DNA from: Nocardia concava NBRC 100430
Lineage (GTDB): Bacteria; Actinomycetota; Actinomycetes; Mycobacteriales; Mycobacteriaceae
Length of the DNA stretch: 64,000 nt
Reading direction: 5' to 3'
NCBI RefSeq assembly: GCF_000308815.1
Contig: NZ_BAFX01000065.1
Location: 30,914-94,913 of the forward strand
Within the stretch, counting starts at the first letter, position 1. Each line of letters opens with the position of its first letter. Below the pieces are notes generated by a model. It saw only the letters and a list, made by a program, of their open reading frames with translations, searched no databases and was not told the DNA's origin. The position numbers and the translations under genes are program-made. Below, one piece after another: positions 8,274-17,351 of this stretch.

Positions 8274-9263
8274 TTATCGGATAGCAGCGGCGCTGAGGGC
8301 GATCTTCGCGTTGCGGCCGGGGCGCTCGGTGGCCGCGGCCGCCTCGCCCGCTTCCTCGAGCGGGTAGGTCGTCTCGACGGGCAGGTCCAGCACGCCCTTG
8401 GCGGCCAGGGTGACCAGCTCGGTGATGAGGCGGCGACGCTGCTCGCCGCCGATCTCCTCGGCCCGCTTGGAACCCCAGAAGCCCTTCACCACGGCCTGTT
8501 TGAAGATGATCGGGCCGGGGTTGAGGACCAGCGGCTGGCCCGAGAGCGCGCCGAAGGTGATGAGTTCACCGCCCGCGCCGAGCAGGGTCAGCAGATCGTT
8601 GGCGGCCGGGCCACCCACCTGGTCGACGGCCCGCACGATGGGCTCGCCGCCGGTCAGTTCGCCCGCGCGCTGCTGCCAGCCCTCGGTCTCGGTATCCAGG
8701 ACGGGTTCGAAACCCAACTCCTGCAAGGACTTCGCGGCCGCCGCGCTGCGCACCAGATTCAGGACATTGACGCCACGCGCCCGGGCGAGCAGGTTCACCA
8801 GTCGACCGACTGCGCCGTTGGCGGCATTGATCGCAATCCACTGTCCGGCCTCGACATTGAGGTCCTCGAGCAGCATGAGCGAGCTCAGCGGCATGGCCAG
8901 CAGCTGACTGGCGGTCTCGTCGGACACCGAGTCCGGCACCGGCAGCACACCGGCGGCCTTGGCCACGAAGTATTCCGCCCACGCGCCCTGCACTCCCGAA
9001 ACCGTCACGCGCTGACCGACTTCCAGGCCGGTCACATCAGGGCCGAGGCCATCGACCACGCCGACCGCCTCGGTGCCCGGAATCGCGGGCAGCTCCGGCC
9101 GGTACCCGTAGACGCCGCGGACAATGGCCAGATCGTGATTGTGGATCGGGGCCAGGGTGGTGGCGATGCGCACCTCACCCGGACCGGGTTCGGGCACGGG
9201 CCGCTCGCCCGCCTTCAGCACATCCTTGGGCTCGCCGAACTGTTCGATGACTACCGCACGCAT
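8274..9263 (-). CDS. Zinc-free quinone-oxidoreductase-like MDR dehydrogenase
   Basis: Medium-chain dehydrogenase/reductase of the NADPH:quinone reductase type. The GroES-like N-terminus reads AVVIEQFGEPKDVLKAGERP. AANGAVGRLVNLLAR near residue 150 is a Rossmann entry variant of AxGGVG, and no structural zinc Cys cluster is seen. The protein has 329 residues. A GAGGAGG sits too close to the ATG at 9269 but six bases from the ATG at 9263, so 9263 is used. It is the third gene after ohrR and ohr, 11 bases downstream of ohr, so it probably belongs to the peroxide-response operon and may reduce quinones or reactive carbonyls. Confidence 0.82.
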   Translation of the reverse strand: MRAVVIEQFGEPKDVLKAGERPVPEPGPGEVRIATTLAPIHNHDLAIVRGVYGYRPELPAIPGTEAVGVVDGLGPDVTGLEVGQRVTVSGVQGAWAEYFVAKAAGVLPVPDSVSDETASQLLAMPLSSLMLLEDLNVEAGQWIAINAANGAVGRLVNLLARARGVNVLNLVRSAAAAKSLQELGFEPVLDTETEGWQQRAGELTGGEPIVRAVDQVGGPAANDLLTLLGAGGELITFGALSGQPLVLNPGPIIFKQAVVKGFWGSKRAEEIGGEQRRRLITELVTLAAKGVLDLPVETTYPLEEAGEAAAATERPGRNAKIALSAAAIR

Positions 9264-9274
9264 GCTCATCCTCC

Positions 9275-9697
9275 TCAGTCCTCGACCACGATGACATCGA
9301 CAGGGATATTGCCGCGGGTGGCATTGGAGTACGGGCACACCTGGTGTGCCTTGTCCGCCAGCGCCCGCGCCTCGTCCAGCGGCAGGTGCGGCAGCGACAC
9401 CTCGAGGGTGACGGTCAGGCCGAAGCCGCCGTTCTCGTTGGGGCCGATGCCTACCTTCGCGCCGACGGCCGAGTCGTCCACATTCTCCTTCGTGCCGCGG
9501 GCGACGGTGCGCAGCGCGGAGTGGAAGCAGGCCGCGTAGCCGGCGGCGAAGAGCTGCTCCGGGTTGGTGCCGAGGCCGTTGCCGCCCATCTCCTTGGGGA
9601 TCGACAGGTCGAATTCGACCTTGCCGTCGTCGGTGCGGACGTGGCCGTTGCGGCCGTCCCCGGTGGCCAGGGCCTCCGCTGTGTAGAGCACGCTCAT
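9275..9697 (-). CDS. ohr: Organic hydroperoxide resistance protein Ohr (OsmC family)
   Basis: Thiol peroxidase that reduces organic and fatty-acid hydroperoxides in the cytoplasm. The two reactive cysteines are visible in AAGYAACFHSALRTVA and KAHQVCPYSNATRGN; the start reads MSVLYTAEALATGDGRNGHV. Its 140 residues match the family. A good ribosome site (GAAGGAGAA) precedes the ATG, which overlaps the ohrR stop by four bases (ATGA), so it is co-translated with its own regulator. Ohr subfamily membership rather than general OsmC is supported by the adjacent OhrR. Confidence 0.93.
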   Translation of the reverse strand: MSVLYTAEALATGDGRNGHVRTDDGKVEFDLSIPKEMGGNGLGTNPEQLFAAGYAACFHSALRTVARGTKENVDDSAVGAKVGIGPNENGGFGLTVTLEVSLPHLPLDEARALADKAHQVCPYSNATRGNIPVDVIVVED

Positions 9698-10149
9698 CGG
9701 TCGTTCTCCTTCGATCGGGTGTGAGTGGTCAGCGCCGCGGTGAGGCGGTGCAGGGTTTCCCGGAGCTCGGACAGCTCCGCCAGGGACATGCCGGTGATCT
9801 CGGCCGACTGCTCCGGGATGTGGCATGCGGCGGAACGCAATTCGCGCCCCCGGTCGGTCAGGGTGATCTCGACGCGGCGCTCGTCGGCGGCGGATCGGCG
9901 GCGTTGCACGAAGCCCGCCGATTCGAGCCGTTTGAGCAGCGGCGAGAGCGTGCCCGAATCCAGGTCCAGGGCCGAGCACAGATCACCCACGGTGCGGCCG
10001 TCGCGCTGCCAGAGCGCGAGCAGCACCAGGTACTGCGGATAGGTGATGCCGAGCGCGTCGAGTTTCGGGCGATACATGGTGGTCATCGCCCTCGACGCCG
10101 CGTAGAGCGCGAAGCACAGCTGGTTCTCCAACGCCTGCTCATCGGTCAC
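9694..10149 (-). CDS. ohrR: MarR family peroxide sensor OhrR
   Basis: Redox-sensing repressor of ohr. LENQLCFALYAASR near the N-terminus contains the reactive Cys (residue 12 from this start), directly comparable to the single sensing Cys of B. subtilis OhrR. TYPQYLVLLALW, LDSGTLSPLLKRLE and the wing RRSAADERRVEI complete the winged helix. The start is uncertain: GTG at 10149 or an upstream in-frame TTG at 10170; the GTG gives a family-like N-terminus. An 18-bp perfect palindrome lies just upstream. ohr follows with a four-base overlap, so regulator and enzyme are made from one transcript. Confidence 0.9.
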   Translation of the reverse strand: MTDEQALENQLCFALYAASRAMTTMYRPKLDALGITYPQYLVLLALWQRDGRTVGDLCSALDLDSGTLSPLLKRLESAGFVQRRRSAADERRVEITLTDRGRELRSAACHIPEQSAEITGMSLAELSELRETLHRLTAALTTHTRSKENDR

Positions 10150-10171
10150 ATCCAACAAAGTAGCCCGCAAT

Positions 10172-10189
10172 TAGATTGTGCACAATCTA
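10172..10189. promoter_or_regulatory. Perfect palindrome, likely OhrR operator
   Basis: TAGATTGTGCACAATCTA is an uninterrupted 18-bp palindrome 23 bases before the chosen ohrR start, and it would overlap the promoter or transcript start. It resembles the AT-rich dyads bound by OhrR proteins, which are released when the sensing cysteine is oxidised. Confidence 0.75.
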
Positions 10190-10293
10190 TCTCGGCGTCT
10201 CGTGCATCACACCGGGGCCGCGACCACGACAAGGCCCGGTACCGATCACCGGGAAACTCCCTCGCGGGCAGCCGGATTGGCGTTACCGTCCAC

Positions 10294-10307
10294 TAGAACG
10301 CGTTCTA
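10294..10307. promoter_or_regulatory. KstR-type operator
   Basis: TAGAACGCGTTCTA is a perfect 14-bp palindrome that fits the published KstR consensus TnnAACnnGTTnnA. KstR is the TetR repressor of cholesterol side-chain and ring catabolism in mycolic-acid actinobacteria. The site ends 20 bases before the start codon of an HsaA-like flavin monooxygenase, where bound repressor would block transcription. Confidence 0.75.
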
Positions 10308-10326
10308 ATAGCGGACTGGAGTTGCG

Positions 10327-11511
10327 ATGACGCACGAGGTAGTGAGCCGGGTCGAGGAACTGTCGGGGCAGTTGGCGGCCACCGCCGACGAGACCGAGCG
10401 GCTGGGGAAACTCTCCGACGAGAGCGTGAAGATCATTCGCCAGGCCGGGGTGATGCGGCTGCTGCAGCCGACCGATTTCGGCGGGTACGCGGCGCATCCG
10501 CGGGACTTCGCCGAGGCGGTCATGGCGGTGGCCAAGCATTGCGGATCCACCGGGTGGGTGTGCGGGGTGGGCGGGGTGCATCCGTGGGAGATGGCGCTCA
10601 TGGACCGGCGGCTGCAGAACGAGGTGTGGGGCGAGAACCCGGACACCTGGATCGCCTCACCGTATGCGGCGATGGGGGTGGCGACACCGGTCGACGGCGG
10701 GTTCATCCTGCGCGGGCGGTGGCAGTTCTCGTCGGGCACCGATCACTGCGATTGGATCTTCCTGGGCGCGATGACCGGTGATGCCGAGGGCAAGCCGCTG
10801 ATGCCGCCGAAGGTCATGCACGTGGTGCTGCCGCGCAAGGACTACACGATCGTGGACGATTCGTGGGATGTGATCGGGCTGCAGGGCACGGGGAGCAAGG
10901 ACATCATCGTCGACGGGGCGTTCATTCCGTCGTATCGGACCATCGAATTCGATGCGGTGGCAGCGGGTGAGATCGCCGCTGAGCGGGCGGGACGCACCGA
11001 CACCGTCTACAAGCTGCCCTTCTGGGCCATGTTCCCGCTGGGGATCACCGCGGCGGTGGTCGGCATTGCCGAGGGTGCGCTGGCGGCGCACCTGGACTAC
11101 CAGCGGGACCGGGTCACCGCGATGGGCACCCGGATCAAGGACGACCCTTACGTGTTGTCGGCGATTTCCGAGGCGGCGGCCGATATCGCGGCCTCGCGCA
11201 CCCAGTTGCTGGATGGCGTCAGCCGCCTCTACGACCAGGCCGAGGCGGGTAAGGAGATCACCTTCGCCGATCGTTCCCTGGTGCGCCGCAATCAAGTTCG
11301 CTGTGCGTGGCGGGCAGTGTCGGCGGTGGACGAGATCTTCGCTCGGTCGGGCGGCAATGCGGTGCGGCGGGCGAATGTTATGCAGCGGTTCTGGCGGGAC
11401 GCGCATGTGGGGTTGCAACACGCGATTCACACGCCCGGATCGCTGTACCACTCAACGGCATTGACCATCATGGGCGTCGAGCCCGAGGGGCCGCTGCGCG
11501 CCATGATCTGA
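10327..11511 (+). CDS. HsaA-like flavin-dependent monooxygenase (acyl-CoA dehydrogenase fold)
   Basis: Class D two-component monooxygenase oxygenase subunit, similar to HsaA, which hydroxylates a secosteroid phenol in cholesterol ring breakdown. Features shared with HsaA are CGSTGWVCGVGGVH, QNEVWGENPDTWIAS, the GLQGTGSKDIIV flavin/substrate segment and MQRFWRDAHVGLQHA at the C-terminus; length 394. It needs reduced flavin from a separate reductase, and none is adjacent. A KstR-type box immediately upstream supports a steroid-related role. Whether it is the pathway HsaA or a paralogue for another substrate cannot be decided here, since no other hsa genes are in the window. Confidence 0.8.
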   Translation: MTHEVVSRVEELSGQLAATADETERLGKLSDESVKIIRQAGVMRLLQPTDFGGYAAHPRDFAEAVMAVAKHCGSTGWVCGVGGVHPWEMALMDRRLQNEVWGENPDTWIASPYAAMGVATPVDGGFILRGRWQFSSGTDHCDWIFLGAMTGDAEGKPLMPPKVMHVVLPRKDYTIVDDSWDVIGLQGTGSKDIIVDGAFIPSYRTIEFDAVAAGEIAAERAGRTDTVYKLPFWAMFPLGITAAVVGIAEGALAAHLDYQRDRVTAMGTRIKDDPYVLSAISEAAADIAASRTQLLDGVSRLYDQAEAGKEITFADRSLVRRNQVRCAWRAVSAVDEIFARSGGNAVRRANVMQRFWRDAHVGLQHAIHTPGSLYHSTALTIMGVEPEGPLRAMI

Positions 11512-11655
11512 AATACCGCTGGGTCGGCCCAGCGCGCCTCGACGGCATCGAAACCACGCCCGGCGGCCCTGCTTCCGGGCCGTTCGGGTGCCTGATGCCG
11601 TAGGTTTGCCACCGAATGTGACCTGGCGGGTGATTCGGGAGGCGGAGGAGGCGCG

Positions 11656-14600
11656 GTGGCGCGGGCCGGCGGCGAGGGCGGTACGGCGGTCTGCACTGAC
11701 CTGCCCCTGTCGGCAGCCCAATTGCGGTGGTGGGTGGCCCAGCAGCTGTTCCCGGCCGTGCCGAACACCGTGGCGCTGTACCTGGAGTTGGCCGGGGCGC
11801 TGGAGCGGGAATTGCTGCAGGAGTGCGGGGCGCGGGCGGCTCGGGAGCTGGAGTCGCCGCTGCTGCGGTTCCGGCTGGTCGACGGGTTGCCGCGACAGTA
11901 TGCGGATCCGGAGGCGTTCGAGCCCGCGCCATTCGTGGATCTGCGCGACCACGCGGATCCGCTCGGGGCCGCACTGGAATTGATGGAGGCCGATTACGGC
12001 TCGCCGCTGGACCTGCTGACGGATCCGCTGACGGTCGCCACGGTGTACCGGCTCGGGGCGGAACGGCATCTGCTGTATCTGCGCAGCCATCACATTGTGC
12101 TGGACGGGTTGGGTGCCGCGGCCTTGCTGCGGCGGACCACCGAGTTGTACAGCGCCACACTCGATTCGGATGCCGCGCCGAGGAGTGAGCCGTCATTTCT
12201 GACGGTCGCGGAGATCCTCGATGACGAGCGGGAGTACCTCGGCTCGTCCCGGGCTCGCGCCGACCGCGAGTACTGGTCGCAGGAGATGAGCGGGATGCGC
12301 GAGCCCGTTCGGCTGGCCGGCGCGCCCGCGGTACCGGCGGCGCGGCCGCATCGGGTGGCGGCCGCGGTGCCGGAGCCGATCGCGCACCGGCTGCGAGAGT
12401 TGCTTCAGGGCTCGGGAATCGCGTTTCCGGAGCTGACCATCGCGGCCTTCGCCTGCTATCTGGCCGGGATGACCGGCTCGGAGGAGATCGTGCTGTCGCT
12501 GCCGGTGCCCGCCCGGCCGAGCGCGGCGCTGCGGCGTTCGGCGGGGACGGTGTCGAATGTGGTGCCGTTGCGGCTGACCGGGATTCGCACCGCGACCGGG
12601 GCCGAGGTGATCGAACAGGTGCGGGCCAAGGTGGTCGGGGCGCTCCGGCATCAGCGGTATCGGTACGAGGACATGCTGCGCGACAGCGGGGAAAGCCATA
12701 CGGTGCGGGGCAGTTTCGGGCCGGTGGTGAACATGCTGCGGTTCGTCGAGCAGCCGCGGGTGGGGCCGTTGAGCGCGGAGGTGCGGCTGCTGTCGCTGGG
12801 GCCGGTGGAGGATCTGCTGGTCAACGGGTACCAGCTCGGGCCGGACGAGCGCACGATCACTGTTGATATGCAGGCGAATCCGGAGGTGTACAGCCGGGAG
12901 ACGCTGGCTTGGCATCACGAGCGGTTCCTGGAGTATCTGGGGCGGTTCTTGGACGGACTCGACCGGCGGGTTCCGGAGGTGGAGCTGCCGGGGACACCGC
13001 CTGTCACCGAAGCCCGAGCCGAATTCCGCGTGCTTCCGGATCTACTGCGCACCAACCTCGTTCGGGCAGCGAGTGATCCCGAGGCCATCGCACTCCAGGA
13101 CGGTAGTCGCACCTGGACATACCGGGAGTTGGACGAGCTGTCGTCGCGGTGGGCGCGTGAGCTGATCGAGTCCGGGGCCGGGCCCGGCGAATTCGTCCTG
13201 GTCGCGGTGCCGCGCTCGGCCAAGTCGGTGCTGGCGGTGTGGGCGGTCGCCAAGTCCGGCGCGGCGTTCGTGCCGGTGGATCCGACCGATCCCGCGCGGC
13301 GGTTGCAGACGGTGGCGGCGGATTCCGGTGCGCGGGTGGGGATCACGGTGTCGTCGGTGCATGCCGACTTGCCCGATGGGCCGCGCTGGCTGGAATTCGA
13401 CGATCCTCGTCTGGACGCGAAAGTGCGGCAGCGATCCGGTGCCGTTGTGCAGGACACGGATCGGACCCGGCCACTACACGCCGAACACCCCGCCTACCTG
13501 ATCTACACCTCCGGCACGACCGGTACGCCGAAGGGTGTCGTGGTCACCCATCGCGGGCTCGGGTCGCTCACCGACTACATCGTCGAACACTATGGGGTGA
13601 GTGCGGATTCGCATGTGCTGCACGCGCACGCCCCGTCGTTCGATGCACACCTGCTGGAGTTGTTGGCTGCGTTCGTGGCGGGCGCGCGACTGGTGGTCGA
13701 GCCGACGGGCGTCGTCGCCGGAGCCGACCTGACCAAGCTGCTGAATGCGGCACGGATCAGCCATTTCCTGACGACTCCCGCCGTGCTGGCGACACTGAAT
13801 CCGGCCGAGGTCCCGACCTTGCGGGTGGCGGTCGTCGGTGGGGAGGCGTGCCCGGCCGAGCTGGTGCGGCGCTGGGCGACGGCGCTGCGGCTGTTCAACG
13901 GGTACGGCCCTACCGAAACCACCGTGATGGCAACGCAGTCGGACGCGTTGGCCGCTGATCGTCCTGTCACGATCGGCCCGGCGCTGCCCGGGGTGCGGGC
14001 GCTCGTGCTCGATGCCCGGCTGCGGCCGGTACCGCCCGGCGGCCGGGGTGAGCTGTATCTGGGTGGTCCCGGTGTGGCGCAGGGTTATCGGCATCGTCCG
14101 GCTGCCACCGCCGAGCGGTTCGTCGCGGATCCGTTCGGGTCGGGTGAAAGGCTTTATCGGACCGGCGATCTCGTCGTCGCCGAAGTCGATGGCAGCTTGG
14201 ACTTTCTCGGTCGCGCAGACGATCAGCTGGCCGTGCGGGGGCGACGTATCGAGGCCGGGGAGGTCGCGGCGGCGCTGATGACGCTGCCGGAGATCTCGCA
14301 GGCCATTGTCACCGTGGAGGATGCACCGACCGGTGCGCGCTTGATCGGCTACGTCGTTGCCGCACCGGGAGTGCCACTCGATACGACCGCCCTCGTTCGC
14401 CGCTTGCGCACACTGTTGCCCGCGGCGCTGGTGCCCGCCCAGCTGGTCGAGCTGGAGCGGCTCCCGATTACCGCGCACGGCAAGGTGGATCGCGCCGCCC
14501 TGCCTCCGGCACCCGCGGTGCAGCACCCGTACCGGGCCCCGGAGAGCGAGATGGAACGGTTGGTGGCCGAGCAATTCGCCGCAGCCACCGAGACCGAGCG

Positions 14601-15573
14601 GGTGGGGCTGGACGACGACTTCTTCGAGCTGGGCGGTAATTCACTACTGGGAGTGGCGGTTTCGGCCGAGTTGTCGGCGGCCACCGGGCTGCCGGTGACG
14701 GTCCGCTGGTTGTACACCGCGCCCACGGTGGCTGAACTGGCGGAGCGCTTGACGAGCCACGACGGCAGCACCGCCAGCGATGACGCCTTGGGCGCGGTAC
14801 TCACCCTGCGTCGCAACGGCTCTCGTACTCCCCTTTTCTGTGTGCATTCCGCCGTGCCACTGGCTTGGTGCTATGCGGGCCTGGCGCAGTACATCCAGGA
14901 TCGGCCGGTCTACGGATTGCAGGCATTGAGCGCCAGCGGCGAGGTGCAATCCGCCACCAGCATCGACGAACTCGCCGGTGGCTATGTGCGGGAGATCCGC
15001 CGGGTGCAGCCGGAGGGGCCGTATCACCTGCTCGGATGGTCGCTCGGCGGGCAGATCGCGCACGCCATCGCGGTGCGGTTGCGTGCCGAGGGCGCGGAAG
15101 TCGCGACGCTGGCCATGCTCGACAGCATCGTGTTCCCCGATGACATGCCTCCCCCACCGACCCCGCGCATGCGCGATCTGCTGACGCACCTGCTCGGCGA
15201 CGAACCCGAGGACGCCGACGAGCTCCCCGATATCACCGCAGAGCAGGCGGCAGCCGAATTGGCCACGTCCGCAGCCTCTTTCGGTTCGGGACTGACCGCC
15301 GATCAGCTCACCCGGTTGCATCGCGGCTATGTCGACGGCGTGCAGCTCTCCGCGCGCTACCGACCGTCGGTTTTCGATGGCGACCTGCTCTACTTCTCCG
15401 CCACGCGCGGCATGACCGACTCGCTGGATTCCGGACTCTGGCGGCCATACGTCACCGGCCAGCTCATCGAGCACCCGGTGGCCGCCACCCACGCACAGCT
15501 CACCAATGCCGATGCCGTCGCCGTCATCGGCCCGATTCTCGACGCGCACCTGGACCGCGAGGGCCGCGGATGA
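11656..15573 (+). CDS. Single-module non-ribosomal peptide synthetase (C-A-T-TE)
   Basis: A 1305-residue synthetase. The condensation domain has HHIVLDG at 145-151. The adenylation domain runs from about 465 to 985 with [11 protein letters not shown] near 617, [15 protein letters not shown] and ITAHGKVDR. The carrier domain has [11 protein letters not shown] with the phosphopantetheine Ser near 996, and the thioesterase has GWSLGG with the nucleophile near 1129. It adds one residue to an upstream acyl or peptidyl donor and releases the product. The start is GTG with GGAGGAGG six bases before. My manual alignment to GrsA gives binding-pocket residues D-A-L-L-V-G-G-V-M-K, with no substrate I can name. 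It is coupled by ATGA to a DUF6875 gene. Confidence 0.92.
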   Translation: MARAGGEGGTAVCTDLPLSAAQLRWWVAQQLFPAVPNTVALYLELAGALERELLQECGARAARELESPLLRFRLVDGLPRQYADPEAFEPAPFVDLRDHADPLGAALELMEADYGSPLDLLTDPLTVATVYRLGAERHLLYLRSHHIVLDGLGAAALLRRTTELYSATLDSDAAPRSEPSFLTVAEILDDEREYLGSSRARADREYWSQEMSGMREPVRLAGAPAVPAARPHRVAAAVPEPIAHRLRELLQGSGIAFPELTIAAFACYLAGMTGSEEIVLSLPVPARPSAALRRSAGTVSNVVPLRLTGIRTATGAEVIEQVRAKVVGALRHQRYRYEDMLRDSGESHTVRGSFGPVVNMLRFVEQPRVGPLSAEVRLLSLGPVEDLLVNGYQLGPDERTITVDMQANPEVYSRETLAWHHERFLEYLGRFLDGLDRRVPEVELPGTPPVTEARAEFRVLPDLLRTNLVRAASDPEAIALQDGSRTWTYRELDELSSRWARELIESGAGPGEFVLVAVPRSAKSVLAVWAVAKSGAAFVPVDPTDPARRLQTVAADSGARVGITVSSVHADLPDGPRWLEFDDPRLDAKVRQRSGAVVQDTDRTRPLHAEHPAYLIYTSGTTGTPKGVVVTHRGLGSLTDYIVEHYGVSADSHVLHAHAPSFDAHLLELLAAFVAGARLVVEPTGVVAGADLTKLLNAARISHFLTTPAVLATLNPAEVPTLRVAVVGGEACPAELVRRWATALRLFNGYGPTETTVMATQSDALAADRPVTIGPALPGVRALVLDARLRPVPPGGRGELYLGGPGVAQGYRHRPAATAERFVADPFGSGERLYRTGDLVVAEVDGSLDFLGRADDQLAVRGRRIEAGEVAAALMTLPEISQAIVTVEDAPTGARLIGYVVAAPGVPLDTTALVRRLRTLLPAALVPAQLVELERLPITAHGKVDRAALPPAPAVQHPYRAPESEMERLVAEQFAAATETERVGLDDDFFELGGNSLLGVAVSAELSAATGLPVTVRWLYTAPTVAELAERLTSHDGSTASDDALGAVLTLRRNGSRTPLFCVHSAVPLAWCYAGLAQYIQDRPVYGLQALSASGEVQSATSIDELAGGYVREIRRVQPEGPYHLLGWSLGGQIAHAIAVRLRAEGAEVATLAMLDSIVFPDDMPPPPTPRMRDLLTHLLGDEPEDADELPDITAEQAAAELATSAASFGSGLTADQLTRLHRGYVDGVQLSARYRPSVFDGDLLYFSATRGMTDSLDSGLWRPYVTGQLIEHPVAATHAQLTNADAVAVIGPILDAHLDREGRG

Positions 15574-16268
15574 GGGCTGGATCGCGCACGGGCGTGCGAT
15601 GGTTCAACGTCTATCAGGATCCGGAGCTGTGGGAGCAGCAGGGCGATGCGGCCGGAGTCCTCACGCAATGGGTGGGCGACCATCTCATGCGACCGCACCC
15701 GGACCTCGGACGGCCGGGACCGGTCTGCCCGTTCGTCCGGCACAGCCTGACGCGCCGGCTGTTCTGGGCCGGGCTCGCGGAGGGCGGCGATGACCTGCCG
15801 GTTGAGCAGATGAACCTCATCGTCGATGACGCGTTCGAGCTGTATCGCCAGCTGCGGCAGCAGAATCCGGCCGAGGCACGAGGATTGACGCTGGTCACCG
15901 TGTTCCCCGGACTCACCCGCTACGACCTGATCGACGCCGTTCATCGCGACCGCAAGACCGAGGTGGTGTCGCAGGGCATGATGCTCGGCCAGTTCTACCC
16001 CGGCTGCAGCGTCCCCGGCCTCTGGGACCGCGACTTCCATCCCCTGGATTCGCCGCTACCCATGCTGGTCCTGCGCGCCATGATGAGCACCGACTTCCCC
16101 TTCCTCGTCGCCCGCTCCGACTGGCTCTACGCCTACTTCTCCCAGCTCGCCCCCGATCTCCCCCGCAATCTCCGCTGGTCGATAGCTGAACGGATGCGAG
16201 TATCCGAATCGGAGGCGGGCGAGATCACCGCCCTGCGGGCACATTCCGCCGACGAACACGCGCGGTGA
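15570..16268 (+). CDS. DUF6875 family protein coupled to the NRPS
   Basis: A 232-residue soluble protein of unknown function that I assign to DUF6875 from the [19 protein letters not shown] segment near residue 50, the hydrophobic [10 protein letters not shown] strand, and MLGQFYPGC...[14 protein letters not shown]. The pattern Cys-Pro-Phe with a following basic helix is the most distinctive part. Its ATG overlaps the NRPS stop by four bases, so the two are made together. A role in tailoring, substrate supply or release of the NRPS product is plausible, but nothing in the sequence shows it. Confidence 0.7.
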   Translation: MRAGSRTGVRWFNVYQDPELWEQQGDAAGVLTQWVGDHLMRPHPDLGRPGPVCPFVRHSLTRRLFWAGLAEGGDDLPVEQMNLIVDDAFELYRQLRQQNPAEARGLTLVTVFPGLTRYDLIDAVHRDRKTEVVSQGMMLGQFYPGCSVPGLWDRDFHPLDSPLPMLVLRAMMSTDFPFLVARSDWLYAYFSQLAPDLPRNLRWSIAERMRVSESEAGEITALRAHSADEHAR

Positions 16269-16306
16269 TTCCCGGAAATAGGCTCTAACGGCGGGATACT
16301 CCAGTC

Positions 16307-17284
16307 ATGCATCGGCTATCACGCGCCCTCCTTACCCTGATCGCCACATTTGCTGCCCTTGTGCCCGTCACCGCCTCCGCCGACCCGGGCGACGGCTCCG
16401 CAATCGTCGGCGTGCGCCCGCTCGGCGGCCGCCAGTACGAGGTGACCGTCTACTCCGCGGCCATGAACCGAACCATCCCGGTATGGGTTTCACACCCGGA
16501 CTTCCCGGCCCCGGCCTTCTACCTCCTCAATGCCGTCGACGGCGGCGAGGACGGCGGGCCCTGGACCAACCGCACCGACGTGGCCCAGTTCTTCGCCGAC
16601 AAACCGGTCAACGTCATCACCCCGGTCGGCGGCCGGGCCAGCTTCTACACCGACTGGGTGGCCGACGACCCGACCCTGGGCCGAAACAAATGGTCCACCT
16701 TCCTGATTCACGAGCTCCCGCCCCTCCTGGAATCGCGCTTCCAAATGACCGGCCGGAATGCGGTGGCAGGCGCATCGATGTCGGCAACCTCCGCCCTCGA
16801 CCTGGCCATCGACGCCCCCGGCATGTACCAAGCGGTCGGCTCCTACAGCGGCTGCCCCCGCACCAGCGACGCCGTGGCCCGCAACTACGTCCGCTCCGAA
16901 TTGGGTTTGTTCGGCGCGAATGCGGCCAATATGTGGGGGGCTGACGACAATCCGGCTTGGAACGCCCACGACCCGGTGCTGAACGCGGAACTCCTCCGCG
17001 GCGTGGCCCTCTACATCTCCGCCGGGAATGGGCTGCCCGGAATCCACGAGGGCATCGGCGATGCCTCGATCGCGGGGGACGTGCCCCGGCTTACGGACCG
17101 ACTGGCTGTTGGGGGAATCATGGAATCGGTGGTGCGGAATTGCACGGATTCGCTTGTGGGGCGGCTGGCTTCGCTTGGGATTCCGGCACAGGTGGCTTAC
17201 CGCAATGGGACTCATGCTTGGCCTTACTGGCAGGACGATGTCCACGATTCCTGGCCATTGTTTGCGGCGGCATTGGGGGTTTAG
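16307..17284 (+). CDS. Secreted mycolyltransferase / antigen 85-like esterase
   Basis: Alpha/beta hydrolase that transfers mycolic acids to trehalose or arabinogalactan outside the membrane. A Sec signal peptide (MHRLSRALLTLIATFAALVPV, cleavage after ASA) is followed by the family segments YLLNAVDGGEDGGPW, VGGRASFYTDW and the nucleophile elbow AGASMSATSALDLA. The catalytic His is in NGTHAWPYWQ; 325 residues in all. The gene follows the NRPS/DUF6875 pair by 38 bases, but no functional link is evident. Its presence supports a mycolic-acid-containing host. Confidence 0.9.
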   Translation: MHRLSRALLTLIATFAALVPVTASADPGDGSAIVGVRPLGGRQYEVTVYSAAMNRTIPVWVSHPDFPAPAFYLLNAVDGGEDGGPWTNRTDVAQFFADKPVNVITPVGGRASFYTDWVADDPTLGRNKWSTFLIHELPPLLESRFQMTGRNAVAGASMSATSALDLAIDAPGMYQAVGSYSGCPRTSDAVARNYVRSELGLFGANAANMWGADDNPAWNAHDPVLNAELLRGVALYISAGNGLPGIHEGIGDASIAGDVPRLTDRLAVGGIMESVVRNCTDSLVGRLASLGIPAQVAYRNGTHAWPYWQDDVHDSWPLFAAALGV

Positions 17285-17351
17285 TTTGAAAACCCTTATA
17301 TCACTTGGCAATTCGGTTCGAAAGGATGATCGAGAAGCGTAGAATGGAGGC

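Noticed and set aside
7368..9539. Long plus-strand frame of over 700 codons
   Set aside because: It crosses the amidohydrolase, DUF1304, MDR and ohr genes out of frame and has an Arg/Gly/His-rich composition typical of shadow frames.
13600..13960. Substrate prediction for the NRPS adenylation domain
   Set aside because: The pocket residues read D-A-L-L-V-G-G-V-M-K from a manual alignment, which I cannot match to a known specificity with confidence.
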